Of a stretch of 33,153 bases of DNA, positions 15,904 through 24,230 are shown one piece after another. The stretch spans positions 1-33,153 of the forward strand of contig JAKONK010000252.1 in assembly GCA_022701985.1 (NCBI GenBank), given 5' to 3'. Within the stretch, counting starts at the first letter, position 1; every line of letters begins with the position of its first letter. Origin of the DNA: Actinomycetales bacterium. Its GTDB lineage: Bacteria > Actinomycetota > Actinomycetes > Actinomycetales > Quadrisphaeraceae. Made by a program: the position numbers and the translations under genes. The notes under the pieces are model-generated. The model did not search any database. It was not told the origin of the DNA and saw only the letters and a program-made list of their open reading frames with translations.

Positions 15904-16659
15904 TCAGTGGGTGAGGAGCTTGGACAGGAAGTCCTGGGCGCGCCGGCTGCTGGGCGCGGTGAAGAAGGCCTCGGGCTCGGCGACCTCGGCGACCTCGCCG
16001 TCGGCCATGAACACGACCCGGTCGGCGGCGCGGCGGGCGAAGCCCATCTCGTGGGTGACCACGACCATGGTCATGCCGTCCTTCGCCAGGCCGGTCATGA
16101 CGTCGAGGACCTCGTTGATCATCTCCGGGTCGAGCGCCGACGTCGGCTCGTCGAAGAGCATGACCTTGGGGTCCATCGCCAGGGCCCGGGCGATGGCCAC
16201 GCGCTGTTGCTGGCCGCCGGAGAGCTGAGCGGGCAGCTTCTCGGCCTGGGAGCCGACGCCGACCCTGTCGAGCAGCTCGCGCGCCCGCTGCTCCGCCTTC
16301 GCGCGGGGCTGCCTGCGCACCTTGACCGGCCCGAGGGTGACGTTCTCGAGGACGGTCTTGTGCGCGAAGAGGTTGAACGACTGGAAGACCATCCCGACGT
16401 CGGCCCGCAGACGGGCGAGCTCGCGGCCCTCGGCGGGCAGCGGTTGGCCGTCGATCTCGATCGTGCCCCCGTCGACGGTCTCCAGCCGGTTCAGCGTGCG
16501 GCACAGCGTCGACTTGCCCGAGCCCGACGGACCGATGACGACGACGACCTCCCCGCGGTGCACGGTCAGGTCGACGCCCTTGAGCGCGGCGTGGTCGCCG
16601 AAGCGCTTCACCACGCCCCGGGCGACGACGAGCGGCTGCTCCGCCGCAGTGGTTCCCAT
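15904..16659 (-). CDS. gluA: Amino-acid ABC transporter ATP-binding protein
   Basis: A 251-residue importer ATPase of the GlnQ/GluA group. Walker A is GPSGSGKST, the Q-loop is [12 protein letters not shown], the signature [15 protein letters not shown], Walker [15 protein letters not shown] and the switch His is in [19 protein letters not shown] 16659 is the first plausible start. It leads the operon; a -10-like TAGGTT lies 8 nt before the ATG, so the operon message may be leaderless. It powers uptake through the two permeases. Confidence 0.95.
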   Translation of the reverse strand: MGTTAAEQPLVVARGVVKRFGDHAALKGVDLTVHRGEVVVVIGPSGSGKSTLCRTLNRLETVDGGTIEIDGQPLPAEGRELARLRADVGMVFQSFNLFAHKTVLENVTLGPVKVRRQPRAKAEQRARELLDRVGVGSQAEKLPAQLSGGQQQRVAIARALAMDPKVMLFDEPTSALDPEMINEVLDVMTGLAKDGMTMVVVTHEMGFARRAADRVVFMADGEVAEVAEPEAFFTAPSSRRAQDFLSKLLTH

Positions 16660-16667
16660 GCCCGGGG

Positions 16668-16696
16668 AACCTAGCCGCAGGTCAAGAGATGGTCAT
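16668..16696 (-). promoter_or_regulatory. Candidate promoter of the gluABCD operon
   Basis: On the minus strand, ATGACC is followed after 17 nt by TAGGTT (16673-16668), then 8 nt to the gluA ATG. The -35 match to TTGACA is 4 of 6. The short spacing implies a leaderless or nearly leaderless transcript. Confidence 0.45.
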
Positions 16697-16738
16697 GGAC
16701 GGGTCATCCTGCGGCAAACATCGTGACCCGGATGTGAC

Positions 16739-17578
16739 CTAGCGGTGCTGCTGCGGAGGCGCCGGGCGGGGAGCCCGGGCGTCACCCGGCAGACCGAACC
16801 GCGTGACCACCCCGGAGGAGACGAGCACCGAGTCCGGGGCCCGCTGCGCCAGCTCGGGGAAGCCGACGTCGGCCAGCAGGGAGTCCTCGAAGCCGACGAC
16901 TGCGGCGCGCCGCAGCGGCCACGGCCCGTGCTCGTTGGGCACGTACCAGGTGCGGCCCACGTGCTGCTGGTGGAGCCCCCAGCGGGCGGTCAGCCACCGG
17001 GGGAGCCCGGCGTCGTCGTCCGCCTCCTCGGCGGGCAGGTCGTCGCCGAGCGCGAGCTCGAGCCGCTGGTGCACGTCCGCTCGGCGTCCGCGGCCCCGCA
17101 GGGCGTACGCCAGCCGGGGGCCGGCCGAGCCGTCGTCGCCCGACCAGCGGCGGCCGAAGGCCATCCGCGACCAGCGGTAGGGCAGCCCGAAGGCGGCCTG
17201 CGCCCCCGCGACGACCGCGAGGCGCGAGCACTCCAGGGTCACGAAGACGATGCCGCGGCGCCCGGTCTCGTCGACGGAGTACAGCCGCACGTTGGTCTCC
17301 AGGAAGGTCCCGGCCCACGGCACCGCCGGCGCCACCGACCGGGGACCGAGCCCCGCCCCGACCATGCGGAACGGCACCAGGCCCACCCACGTCGCGCCGG
17401 GCGATGACGGGTGCACGTCGGGCCGCACCCCCGGCGGCATCCACCGCTGGACGCGCTCGGGCGGCACCGCCCAGTGCAGGAAGGCGGCGTCCTGCCAGGC
17501 CTGCTCCATCATCACGGGGCCGCGGAGGTCGGGGGCCGCGCTGATCGCCTCCGGCCGGGCGGTCTGGCTGCTGCTCAC
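16739..17578 (-). CDS. DUF2071 (YqjF-like) family protein
   Basis: A 279-residue protein with the DUF2071 pattern: [19 protein letters not shown] near residue 32, [13 protein letters not shown] near 64, [20 protein letters not shown] near 90-110, and a late [16 protein letters not shown]. The family forms a double hot-dog-like fold and has no settled function. GTG 17578 was used; an internal ATG (M-M-E-Q-A-W) nearer the conserved core is a real alternative. It diverges from miaB with only 19 nt between starts, so their promoters must overlap. Confidence 0.88.
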   Translation of the reverse strand: MSSSQTARPEAISAAPDLRGPVMMEQAWQDAAFLHWAVPPERVQRWMPPGVRPDVHPSSPGATWVGLVPFRMVGAGLGPRSVAPAVPWAGTFLETNVRLYSVDETGRRGIVFVTLECSRLAVVAGAQAAFGLPYRWSRMAFGRRWSGDDGSAGPRLAYALRGRGRRADVHQRLELALGDDLPAEEADDDAGLPRWLTARWGLHQQHVGRTWYVPNEHGPWPLRRAAVVGFEDSLLADVGFPELAQRAPDSVLVSSGVVTRFGLPGDARAPRPAPPQQHR

Positions 17579-17585
17579 AGCGACC

Positions 17586-17591
17586 TATCCT
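17586..17591 (+). promoter_or_regulatory. -10 element of a leaderless miaB promoter
   Basis: TATCCT ends 6 nt before the miaB GTG at 17598, placing the predicted transcription start on or next to the start codon. No Shine-Dalgarno is present in the 19-nt gap. Confidence 0.55.
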
Positions 17592-17597
17592 CATCGG

Positions 17598-19163
17598 GTG
17601 TCACCGGTCGAGCCCGTCGAGCGCACGTACGCCGTCCGCACCTACGGGTGCCAGATGAACGCCCACGACTCCGAGCGCCTCGCCGGCCTCCTCGAGGACG
17701 CGGGCTACTCCCGCGCGCAGGACGACGCCGCGAGGACGGGGGAGGCGGACGTCGTCGTCCTCAACACCTGCGCGGTCCGCGAGAACGCCGACAACCGCCT
17801 CTACGGCAACCTCGGGCACCTGGCCAGCGTCAAGGCGCGCCGCCCGGGGATGCAGATCGCCGTCGGCGGGTGCCTGGCGCAGAAGGACCGCGACGTCATC
17901 GTGGCGAAGGCGCCGTGGGTCGACGTCGTCTTCGGAACCCACAACACCCACGCCCTGCCGGCGCTGCTGGAGCGCTCCCGCGTGCAGGCCGAGGCGCAGG
18001 TGGAGGTGCTGGAGGAGCTCGAGGTCTTCCCCTCGACGCTGCCGCAGGCCCGCGAGTCGGCCGCCAGCGCGTGGGTGTCGATCAGCGTGGGGTGCAACAA
18101 CACCTGCACGTTCTGCATCGTCCCGGCGCTGCGCGGCAAGGAGAAGGACCGCCGCCCCGGTGACGTGCTCGCCGAGGTCGAGGCGCTGGTCGCCGACGGC
18201 GTCGTCGAGGTGACGCTGCTCGGGCAGAACGTCAACTCCTACGGCACCGGGGTGGGTGGCTTCGGCGAGGGGCTCGAGCGGGGCCGCGGCAACAGCGCGT
18301 TCGCCGACCTGCTGCGCGCCGTGGGGCGCGTCGACGGGATCGAGCGGGTCCGGTTCACCAGCCCCCACCCGGCGATGTTCACCGACGACGTCATCACGGC
18401 GATGGCCGAGACCCCCGCGGTGATGCCGCAGCTGCACATGCCGCTGCAGTCGGGCTCCGACCGGGTGCTGCGCGCCATGCGGCGCTCCTACCGGTCGGAG
18501 AGGTTCCTCGGCATCCTCGACCGGGTGCGGGAGCAGATCCCCGACGCCGCCATCTCGACCGACATCATCGTGGGCTTCCCCGGCGAGACCGAGGACGACT
18601 TCGCCGAGACGCTCCGGGTGGTCGAGGAGTCGCGGTTCGCGAGCGCGTTCACGTTCCAGTACTCCCAGCGCCCTGGCACGCCGGCCGCGACCATGCCCGA
18701 CCAGCTGCCCAAGGCCGTCGTGCAGGAGCGGTACGAGCGGCTGGTCGCGCTGCAGGAGCGGATCTCGGGGTCCGAGGCGGCGCTGCAGGTCGGCCGGACC
18801 GTCGAGGTGCTGGTCGGCGAGGCGAAGGGCCGGAAGGACGGCGCCAGCCAGCGCCTCTCGGGCCGCGCCCGCGACAACCGGCTCGTGCACGTGGGCCTGC
18901 CCGACGGCCTGGACGACGCCGAGCGGCCCCGTCCGGGCGACGTCATCACCGTCGGGGTCACGCAGTCGGCGCCGCACCACCTGGTGGCCGACGTGCCCGC
19001 CGGTGAGGCGCTGCGCGTGCGGCGGACCCGGGGCGGCGACGCCCACGACCGCCGCCAGCTGGCGTCCTGCGGCGTGCCCCCCCAGGGCAGCGCCCAGGGG
19101 GCGGGGGCCGGTGGGCGCTCGGTCGGCCTGGGGATGCCCGCCCTGCGCGTCCCCGTCGCCTGA
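17598..19163 (+). CDS. miaB: tRNA (N6-isopentenyladenosine-37-C2)-methylthiotransferase MiaB
   Basis: A 521-residue radical-SAM enzyme that adds the methylthio group to i6A37 of tRNAs reading UNN codons. The N-terminal UPF0004 domain has its three cluster cysteines in [15 protein letters not shown] and GGCLAQ. The radical-SAM cluster is CNNTCTFC, followed by [16 protein letters not shown] domain follows ([18 protein letters not shown]). The last ~45 residues are a Gly/Arg/Ala-rich extension beyond TRAM. GTG 17598 gives the standard start [12 protein letters not shown]; longer in-frame sequence lies over the divergent gene. miaA, which makes its substrate, is encoded 9.5 kb downstream. Confidence 0.96.
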   Translation: MSPVEPVERTYAVRTYGCQMNAHDSERLAGLLEDAGYSRAQDDAARTGEADVVVLNTCAVRENADNRLYGNLGHLASVKARRPGMQIAVGGCLAQKDRDVIVAKAPWVDVVFGTHNTHALPALLERSRVQAEAQVEVLEELEVFPSTLPQARESAASAWVSISVGCNNTCTFCIVPALRGKEKDRRPGDVLAEVEALVADGVVEVTLLGQNVNSYGTGVGGFGEGLERGRGNSAFADLLRAVGRVDGIERVRFTSPHPAMFTDDVITAMAETPAVMPQLHMPLQSGSDRVLRAMRRSYRSERFLGILDRVREQIPDAAISTDIIVGFPGETEDDFAETLRVVEESRFASAFTFQYSQRPGTPAATMPDQLPKAVVQERYERLVALQERISGSEAALQVGRTVEVLVGEAKGRKDGASQRLSGRARDNRLVHVGLPDGLDDAERPRPGDVITVGVTQSAPHHLVADVPAGEALRVRRTRGGDAHDRRQLASCGVPPQGSAQGAGAGGRSVGLGMPALRVPVA

Positions 19164-19168
19164 CCCCA

Positions 19169-19186
19169 CCCCACCCCTGGGTGGGG
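19169..19186. terminator. GC-rich hairpin between convergent miaB and EamA genes
   Basis: CCCCACCC (19169-19176) and GGGTGGGG (19179-19186) are reverse complements. The hairpin starts 6 nt after the miaB stop and has no T-tract. It could serve as a bidirectional stop signal. Confidence 0.45.
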
Positions 19187-19206
19187 CCGAGCGGCGAGCG
19201 GGGGCG

Positions 19207-20202
19207 TCAGGCCCGGGCGGTGAGCGCGGCCTGGTCTCGCGCCGCCGGGTCGCCGGCGACCGCGGGCGGTGTGGGCGCGGGGGCCGGCTGTCGGCGGGGG
19301 CGCAGGGAGCCGAGCAGCACCCCGGCCACGACGACGGCGCCGAGGGCGACCTCGCGCCACGGCGTCGCCTCGCCGAGCAGCACGTGCGCGGCGAGCATCC
19401 CGACCACGGGGACGAGCATCGAGAACGGCGCGACCGAGCTCGACGGGTGGCGCGCCATCAACGCCGACCAGACGACCTGCCCCACGAGGGTCGCGACCAG
19501 CACCGTGAACGCCAGCCCGGCCAGGGCGAGCAGCCCCGTGGTCGTGCCGAGGCCGGCGAAGGCCCCCGCGATCCGGGTGGGCCCCTCGAGGACCAGCGAG
19601 GCCAGGCCCAGCGGGAGCGGCGGCACGACGGACACCCACAGCACCAGGCGCAGCGACTCCGCCGCGCTCGGCGGCGCCCCGGCGGCGACCCGCTCGCGCC
19701 AGGCCAGCCGCGAGGCGAGGTTGCCGAAGGCCCAGCCCAGCCCGCCGAGCAGGGTGAGCAGCACCGGCAGCAGCGTCGCCGCTCCGCCCAGCTCGGCCCG
19801 CGACGCGGCGATGCCGAGGAGGCCGGCGACGGCGACGGCGGTGCCCGCCACCTGGCGGGGCGCCAGGCGCTCGTGCAGCAGCAGCGCGGCGAGCACCACG
19901 GTGAAGGGCGCCGACGACTGCAGGACCAGGGAGGCGAGCCCGGCGGGCATCCCGAGCGCCATCGCGGTGTAGAGGAAGACGAACTGCGCGACGCCGAAGC
20001 CCGCGCCGTAGGCGAGCAGCCACCGCAGGGGCACGCCCTTCGGGCGGGGCACCAGGAGCACCACGGGCACGGCGATCACCGCGAAGCGCACCGCGGCGCA
20101 CAGCAGCGGCGGGAACTGCTCCAGCGAGAGGTGGATGGCGACGAAGTTGAGCCCCCACGTCACGGCGACGAGCAGGGCGAGCAGGCGGGCGGTGGTGGGC
20201 AC
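19207..20202 (-). CDS. EamA/DMT-family transporter
   Basis: A 331-residue exporter with about ten membrane segments in two EamA repeats. Family features include TWGLNFVAIHLSLEQFPP after the first helix and PAGLASLVLQSSAPFTVVLA at the end of the first repeat. The last ~35 residues are an Ala/Pro-rich cytoplasmic tail. GTG 20202 gives V-P-T-T-A-R directly before the first helix. It diverges from a LysR regulator, the classical arrangement for an inducible exporter, and ends tail to tail with miaB. It is not a close copy of the exporter at 9183-10277. Confidence 0.92.
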   Translation of the reverse strand: MPTTARLLALLVAVTWGLNFVAIHLSLEQFPPLLCAAVRFAVIAVPVVLLVPRPKGVPLRWLLAYGAGFGVAQFVFLYTAMALGMPAGLASLVLQSSAPFTVVLAALLLHERLAPRQVAGTAVAVAGLLGIAASRAELGGAATLLPVLLTLLGGLGWAFGNLASRLAWRERVAAGAPPSAAESLRLVLWVSVVPPLPLGLASLVLEGPTRIAGAFAGLGTTTGLLALAGLAFTVLVATLVGQVVWSALMARHPSSSVAPFSMLVPVVGMLAAHVLLGEATPWREVALGAVVVAGVLLGSLRPRRQPAPAPTPPAVAGDPAARDQAALTARA

Positions 20203-20262
20203 CCGTCCACGGTGGGGCACGGGCGACCGTGCAGTCCATCGACACCTGGGACACGGACGGTT

Positions 20263-20273
20263 CAGTCGTACTG
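20263..20273. promoter_or_regulatory. Dyad in the EamA/LysR divergent promoter region
   Basis: CAGT-cgt-ACTG is a short perfect dyad centred in the 128-bp region between the two starts, with a further partial repeat CTGGACAGTTC just after it. It is the only lower-GC patch in the gap and the likeliest LysR-type operator. The exact T-N11-A LysR box is not evident. Confidence 0.35.
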
Positions 20274-20330
20274 GACAGTTCGAGGGCCAGCCGTCCACGA
20301 TCACGGGGGTCGGGGAGGAGGGGGTGCGCT

Positions 20331-21257
20331 GTGGACGTCAGGGCGCTCGAGGCGCTGCGCGCCGTCAGGTCCCAGGGCGGGGTGACCCGCGCCGCCGCCG
20401 TCCTCCACCTGACGCCGTCCGCCGTCTCCCAGCACCTGGCCTCGCTGACCCGGGCCGCCGGGGTGCCGCTGACCGAGCGCGTGGGGCGCGGCCTGCGCCT
20501 CACCGACGCCGGCCTGGCGCTCGCGGCCGCCGCCGACGACGTGGCCGTGGCCCTCGAGCGGGCCCGCGGCGCGGTCCGCGACCAGCAGCAGGCGGCCACC
20601 GGGCTCGTGCGGGTGTCCGCGTTCTCCAGCGGCGCCGAGCTGCTGCTCCCCGGCCTGCTGACCGCCCTGTCGGGCAGCGGCGTCGAGGTCGAGGTCACCG
20701 ACGAGGACGTGCCCCTGGACGACTTCGCCCCCCTCACCGACAGGCTCGACGTCGTCATCGCCCACCGGCCCGAGGGGGAGCGCGCGTGGCTGGGCAGCCC
20801 GGGGCTGCGGGTGGTCCCGCTGCTGCGCGAGCCCCTCGACGTCGCCGTCCCGACCGCCCACCCGCGAGCGGGCTCCGCGGGGGTCGTGACGGCGGACCTC
20901 GCGCACGAGCGCTGGATCGCCGTGAAGGCGGGCTTCCCCGTGGCCGAGGTGCTCCGCGCGGTGGTCGACGACCCGCGCGTCGTCTCCCGCGTCAACGACT
21001 TCCACGTCGTGCTGGAGCTGGTGGCGGCGGGCCACGGGATCGCCCTGCTGCCCCGCTACACCTGCGGCCGCCACCCCGGCGTGCGGCTGCTGCCGCTCCT
21101 GGGGGTGCGCGCGGGCCGGCAGGTCGACGCGCTGGTGCGAGTCGAGGTGGCGGAGCGGCCGGTGGTGCGCCGGGTGCTCAGCGAGCTGACGGCCCTGGCT
21201 CGCGAGGTGACCGGCGGCGCAGCGCCGTCGACACCACCGCCAGCACCACCCCGCTGA
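20331..21257 (+). CDS. LysR-family transcriptional regulator
   Basis: A 308-residue regulator. The winged helix-turn-helix fills residues 1-60 (ALEALRAVRSQGGVTRAAAV then TPSAVSQHLASLTRAAGVPL and TERVGRGLRLTDAG). The effector domain with two Rossmann-like lobes follows (RVSAFSSGAELLLPGLL). GTG 20331 has GGGGAGGAGG ~8 nt upstream. By divergent placement it probably controls the EamA exporter. The C-terminal ~15 residues are Pro/Ala-rich. Confidence 0.94.
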   Translation: MDVRALEALRAVRSQGGVTRAAAVLHLTPSAVSQHLASLTRAAGVPLTERVGRGLRLTDAGLALAAAADDVAVALERARGAVRDQQQAATGLVRVSAFSSGAELLLPGLLTALSGSGVEVEVTDEDVPLDDFAPLTDRLDVVIAHRPEGERAWLGSPGLRVVPLLREPLDVAVPTAHPRAGSAGVVTADLAHERWIAVKAGFPVAEVLRAVVDDPRVVSRVNDFHVVLELVAAGHGIALLPRYTCGRHPGVRLLPLLGVRAGRQVDALVRVEVAERPVVRRVLSELTALAREVTGGAAPSTPPPAPPR

Positions 21258-21430
21258 CCACGAGCCCCCGCCAGGCAGCCGCACGTCGCCCTCGTCCTGC
21301 GTCGCCAGCAGGGCGCACGAGGCGGCGCCGAGCACCGGCAGCGCCGTCGGAGCCCGGACGGGCGCCCCAGCAGCGGGCGCGCGTCAGCCGGTGGTCGCCC
21401 GCGCGGAGCGGTGCGCCGGCGAGCAGCTCA
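21178..21430 (-). pseudogene. Possible decayed small membrane-protein gene
   Basis: No intact frame spans the 180-nt gap after lysR, but three minus-strand frames in succession read like pieces of one protein: LLAGAPLRAGDHRL, then PTALPVLGAASCALLATQDE, then WRGLVVSGVVLAVVSTALRR with a TGA at 21180-21178. One single-base shift joins each pair, and the last piece overlaps the lysR 3' end. High GC makes chance open frames common, so this is tentative. Confidence 0.25.
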
Positions 21431-21437
21431 CCGGGTG

Positions 21438-21731
21438 TCAGTCACCACCACCGCCCCCACCACCGCCCCCGCCGTCGCCCCCGCCGTCGCCCCCGCTGTC
21501 GGACGACCAGCTGCCCCCGTCGCCGTGGTGGGAGTGGGAGTGGGAGTGGTGGCCGCCGCCGTCGTTCCCGGGGCCGCTCCAAGAGCTGCCGGAGCCCCCG
21601 CCGTCACGGCCGGCCCAGCCGCGGTGCGGCCCCGGCCGCCTCCCGCGCCCCGCGGCGACCACCAGCGCGACCAGGCCGGCCACGACGGCCAGCACCACGA
21701 GCACCACGACCAGGAGCAGCCCGACGGCCAT
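21438..21731 (-). CDS. Small membrane protein with His/Gly-rich tail
   Basis: A 97-residue protein from ATG 21731. Residues 3-27 are one membrane helix (VGLLLVVVLVVLAVVAGLVA). The rest is low-complexity: Gly, Ser, Asp and Trp with a HHSHSHSHHGDGG cluster near residues 60-72 and a final run of ten Gly and one Asp. Similar one-helix, Gly-rich-tail proteins occur in actinobacteria without known function. The His cluster could bind metal. The tail is encoded by repeated GGC/GGT/GAC codons, so length variation by slippage is possible. Confidence 0.65.
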   Translation of the reverse strand: MAVGLLLVVVLVVLAVVAGLVALVVAAGRGRRPGPHRGWAGRDGGGSGSSWSGPGNDGGGHHSHSHSHHGDGGSWSSDSGGDGGGDGGGGGGGGGGD

Positions 21732-21740
21732 GGGGGAACG

Positions 21741-21980
21741 CTAGGGGCGCTGCGACCAGTCGTACAGGGCGCGGCGCTTCACGGCCTCGCCGAACACGGA
21801 CAGACCGGCGTTGAGCAGCACCAGGCCCGCGCTGCCCTCCGCCACCCAGCGCAGCAGGGGCGCGCCGGCGCTGCGGCGCGCGGAGGCGTCGAGGGCCACC
21901 GCCGTCCCGGCCCCGACGAGCAGGAGCCCCGAGGGGGCCAGGCGCTTCCAGACGGACAGGTCTTCCTCAGGCGTCGGCAC
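21741..21980 (-). CDS. Small membrane protein, unknown (79 aa)
   Basis: Starts at GTG 21980 (V-P-T-P-E-E-D), overlapping the hydrolase end by 14 bp, and ends at TAG 21741. Two hydrophobic stretches are seen: LAPSGLLLVGAGTAVALDA near residues 12-30 and a second near 42-60 (AEGSAGLVLLNAGLSVFGEA). It ends in ALYDWSQRP. The overlap argues for co-transcription with the dienelactone hydrolase. No family recognised; the longer start at 22016 lies wholly within the hydrolase. Confidence 0.7.
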   Translation of the reverse strand: MPTPEEDLSVWKRLAPSGLLLVGAGTAVALDASARRSAGAPLLRWVAEGSAGLVLLNAGLSVFGEAVKRRALYDWSQRP

Positions 21981-22791
21981 GGCCACCACCCTGCCCCGCC
22001 GGCGCGGCCCCGCCACCGAGGTGCTCCCCGAAGAAGGCCTCGATGCGGGTCCACGCGTCGGCGGCTGCCTCCGGTTCGGGCCCCGCGCCGAGCACGCGCT
22101 GCATCACGGGGCGCAGCAGGCGCGGCCCGGTGGGGGCGTCGTTGAGGAAGGAGTGGCCGGCGCTCGGGTACTCCCGCACGTCGTGGACCACACCGGCGTG
22201 GACCAGGCCGCGCTCCAGGCGGTCGGCGGCACCGCGCAGCGACGCGTCGCGGCCGCCGTAGCTGGCCACGACCGGGCAGGCGCCGGCCAGGAGCGCGTCG
22301 AGGGAGGCGTCGTCGGAGGGGAGGCGGCCGTAGTTCACCGACGAGGCGTCGTACCGGCCCGCGGGGGAGCCGGCGAGCTGCAGCGCGAAGGCCCCGCCCA
22401 TGCAGAAGCCGATGACCCCGGTGCGCCCGGTGCACTCGTCGAGGGCCAGCAGCTGCGAACGGGCGGACTCGACGTCCTCGAACGCCCGCCCGTGCCCGGC
22501 GGCCAGCGCGCGGAAGGTCGCGGTCAGGCACCGGCGCGCCCCGCCGGCGCTGAACAGGTCGGGCATCAGCGCGAGGTAGCCGGCCTCGGCGAGGCGCTGC
22601 ACCTGGCGGCGCATCACGTCGTCGACGCCGAAGGCCTCGTGCACCACCACGACGCCGGGCCAGGGCCCCTCCCCGTGGAGCTCCCTCGGGGGGACGCCCA
22701 GGACCCCGCTCAGCTCCGGGCTGCCGCCCGGGCGCGGCACGAGCCGCACGTCGGTGAGGGTGGTTCCGCCGCCAGCGCCGCTCTGCGTCAC
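21967..22791 (-). CDS. Dienelactone hydrolase family protein
   Basis: A 274-residue alpha/beta hydrolase with the Cys-Asp-His triad of the family: Cys130 in GVIGFCMGGAFAL, Asp182 in YGGRD and His213 in AGHSF. The oxyanion region is VVVVHEAFGVDD. Such enzymes hydrolyse lactones or esters, but substrates vary widely. GTG 22791 is chosen because TAGCGT (22804-22799) sits 7 nt upstream as a leaderless -10. A tetR gene is transcribed in the same direction just upstream, ending 40 nt away. Confidence 0.92.
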   Translation of the reverse strand: MTQSGAGGGTTLTDVRLVPRPGGSPELSGVLGVPPRELHGEGPWPGVVVVHEAFGVDDVMRRQVQRLAEAGYLALMPDLFSAGGARRCLTATFRALAAGHGRAFEDVESARSQLLALDECTGRTGVIGFCMGGAFALQLAGSPAGRYDASSVNYGRLPSDDASLDALLAGACPVVASYGGRDASLRGAADRLERGLVHAGVVHDVREYPSAGHSFLNDAPTGPRLLRPVMQRVLGAGPEPEAAADAWTRIEAFFGEHLGGGAAPAGQGGGRADA

Positions 22792-22798
22792 CCGCTCG

Positions 22799-22804
22799 AC
22801 GCTA
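22799..22804 (-). promoter_or_regulatory. -10 element of a leaderless dienelactone hydrolase promoter
   Basis: Minus-strand TAGCGT, 7 nt before GTG 22791. No Shine-Dalgarno is seen. Confidence 0.5.
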
Positions 22805-22831
22805 CGGCGAGCGCCGTGCACGAGCGACCCG

Positions 22832-23479
22832 TCAGCCGGTCCGTGGCGGGGAGGGGGAGGGGAGGGCCCCCCGCAGCAGGTGCAGGAGCAGGTCGACGGC
22901 GCCGTCGTCGCCCCGGCCCGGACCGTCGGCGAGGGCGGCGAGGGTCAGCCCGTCCAGGCAGGCCACGAGCAGGGTGGCCAGCGCCGTCCGGCCCCCGGGC
23001 AGCGCGTCGACGCCCTCACCGGCCCACGACGCCACCGCCTCCAGGGCGACCCCGCGGTAGGCGGCGTACTGCTCGCGGGCCAGGTGGTGGAGCGCCGGGT
23101 CGCGCAGGGCGTGGGTGGTCACCTCGAAGAGGGCCAGCTGGCGCTCGGCCGGCAGGGCGGCCAGGCGCCGGTGGAGCGCCTCCAGCCCTCCGTGGTGTCG
23201 GGCGTCCACCGCGTGCTGCCCGGAGGGGGCCAGGGCCTGCGAGCGGACCTGGTCGAGGAGGGCGGCGATGACGGCGGCCAGCAGGGCGCGCTTGTCGCGG
23301 AACCAGTAGTGCACGGCCCCCAGGGGGAGGCCGGCCTCGGCGGCGATGCGACGGGTGGTGGCTGCCGCGACGCCCTCGCGCTCCACGACGCGCACGGCGG
23401 CGTCGACGAGGGCGGTGCGCGTGCCCTCCCCGCGCAGGCCGCCGCTGGGCCGATCGCGCCCGGGGGAGGTGGTGTCCAC
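22832..23479 (-). CDS. TetR-family transcriptional regulator
   Basis: A 215-residue repressor-type protein. The N-terminal helix-turn-helix occupies residues ~18-65 (TRTALVDAAVRVVEREGV, then TTRRIAAEAGLPLGAVHYWF and RDKRALLAAVI). The C-terminal ligand domain is all-helical and Ala/Leu-rich. GTG 23479 has a leaderless-type -10 TACCGT 6 nt upstream; extension to 23632 would run through the operator. It diverges from the acetyltransferase gene across a 26-bp palindrome that it very likely binds. Ligand unknown. Confidence 0.93.
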   Translation of the reverse strand: MDTTSPGRDRPSGGLRGEGTRTALVDAAVRVVEREGVAAATTRRIAAEAGLPLGAVHYWFRDKRALLAAVIAALLDQVRSQALAPSGQHAVDARHHGGLEALHRRLAALPAERQLALFEVTTHALRDPALHHLAREQYAAYRGVALEAVASWAGEGVDALPGGRTALATLLVACLDGLTLAALADGPGRGDDGAVDLLLHLLRGALPSPSPPRTG

Positions 23480-23485
23480 GCGGCC

Positions 23486-23491
23486 ACGGTA
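23486..23491 (-). promoter_or_regulatory. -10 element of a leaderless tetR promoter
   Basis: Minus-strand TACCGT, 6 nt before GTG 23479. The operator at 23508-23533 would overlap the matching -35 region. Confidence 0.5.
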
Positions 23492-23507
23492 GCGTCTCGC
23501 TGGTCGC

Positions 23508-23533
23508 GCGTCCTGGTCATCTGACCAAGACGC
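23508..23533. promoter_or_regulatory. TetR-type operator, 26-bp palindrome
   Basis: Core TGGTCA and TGACCA separated by TC, then one non-pairing base on each side, then outer arms GCGTC and GACGC: 22 of 26 positions pair, the exceptions being the two central and two flanking bases. It lies between the divergent tetR and acetyltransferase starts, overlapping the tetR -35 region and ending 25 nt before the acetyltransferase GTG, the expected place for a self-regulating repressor to control both genes. Confidence 0.8.
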
Positions 23534-23558
23534 ACCGGTCACCCCGAGGAGGCAGGTC

Positions 23559-24230
23559 GTGAGCACCGAGCAGGAGCGTCCGGTCCAGGAGTCGGGCGTC
23601 GTCGTCGTCCCGGCCTCGCCCGCCGACCTCACCGAGGCGGCCGCGCTGCTGGCCGCCGCGTTCGAGCACGAGCCGCAGGTGGGTGCCCTGCTCCAGCACC
23701 GGGCTCCGCTGCGCCGCCGGGCCGAGCACCTCTACCGGGCGCTGCTCGGCGCGGGCCCGCTGCGGCGGGGGACCGTCGACGCGGCGCGAGACCGGTCCGA
23801 CGGGCGGCTGCTGGGCGTCGCGCTGTGGGTGGAGCCGCGGCGGGGCGGGACGCTCCTCGAGTCCGCTCGCGCCGCTGCCGGGCTCGTGCGCGGTCTGCCC
23901 GACCACCTGCGGGCCTTCCGCGGCGTCGACCCGCGCCACCCGCTGGGGGTGCTGGGCGCCTTCGAGCGCGCCCGCCCGCGGGTGCCGCACTGGTACCTGG
24001 AGGCCGTCGGTGTCGCTCCCGCCGGGCAGGGGCGCGGGGTCGGCGGCGCGCTGCTGCGCCACCGCCTGGCCCTGGCCGACGCGGCGGGGGAGCCCGCCTA
24101 CCTGGAGTCGTCCTCCCCCCGCACGGGGGCGCTGTACCGGCGCCTCGGCTTCGTGCCCCTGGGGCCGGTGCGGGCCTTCGCCGACGGCAGCGGGCCCGTG
24201 GGCATGTGGCGCCCGGTCACGCCCCCGTGA
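23559..24230 (+). CDS. GNAT-family N-acetyltransferase
   Basis: A 223-residue acetyltransferase. The acetyl-CoA site (motif A) is VGVAPAGQGRGVGGALLRHRL near residues 150-170 (key Q/R-x-x-G-x-G/A residues QGRGVG), followed by YLESSSPRTGALYRRLGFVP, the C-terminal motif. GTG 23559 has GAGGAGG upstream. It is probably controlled by the divergent TetR protein. Substrate unknown; antibiotic or small-molecule acetylation would fit a TetR-GNAT pair, but this is inference. Its end overlaps the Nramp gene by 14 bp. Confidence 0.93.
   Translation: MSTEQERPVQESGVVVVPASPADLTEAAALLAAAFEHEPQVGALLQHRAPLRRRAEHLYRALLGAGPLRRGTVDAARDRSDGRLLGVALWVEPRRGGTLLESARAAAGLVRGLPDHLRAFRGVDPRHPLGVLGAFERARPRVPHWYLEAVGVAPAGQGRGVGGALLRHRLALADAAGEPAYLESSSPRTGALYRRLGFVPLGPVRAFADGSGPVGMWRPVTPP

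Noticed and set aside
20290-20310. CCACGATCACGGGG as a second copy of the 5053-5114 hairpin element
   Set aside because: Only a few bases match, with no inverted partner nearby.
21441-21560. Short tandem CCGCC/GTCGCCCCC units that could be read as a repeat array or CRISPR-like element
   Set aside because: They are Gly/Asp codons of the small membrane protein on the minus strand; no spacers or regular repeat unit exist.
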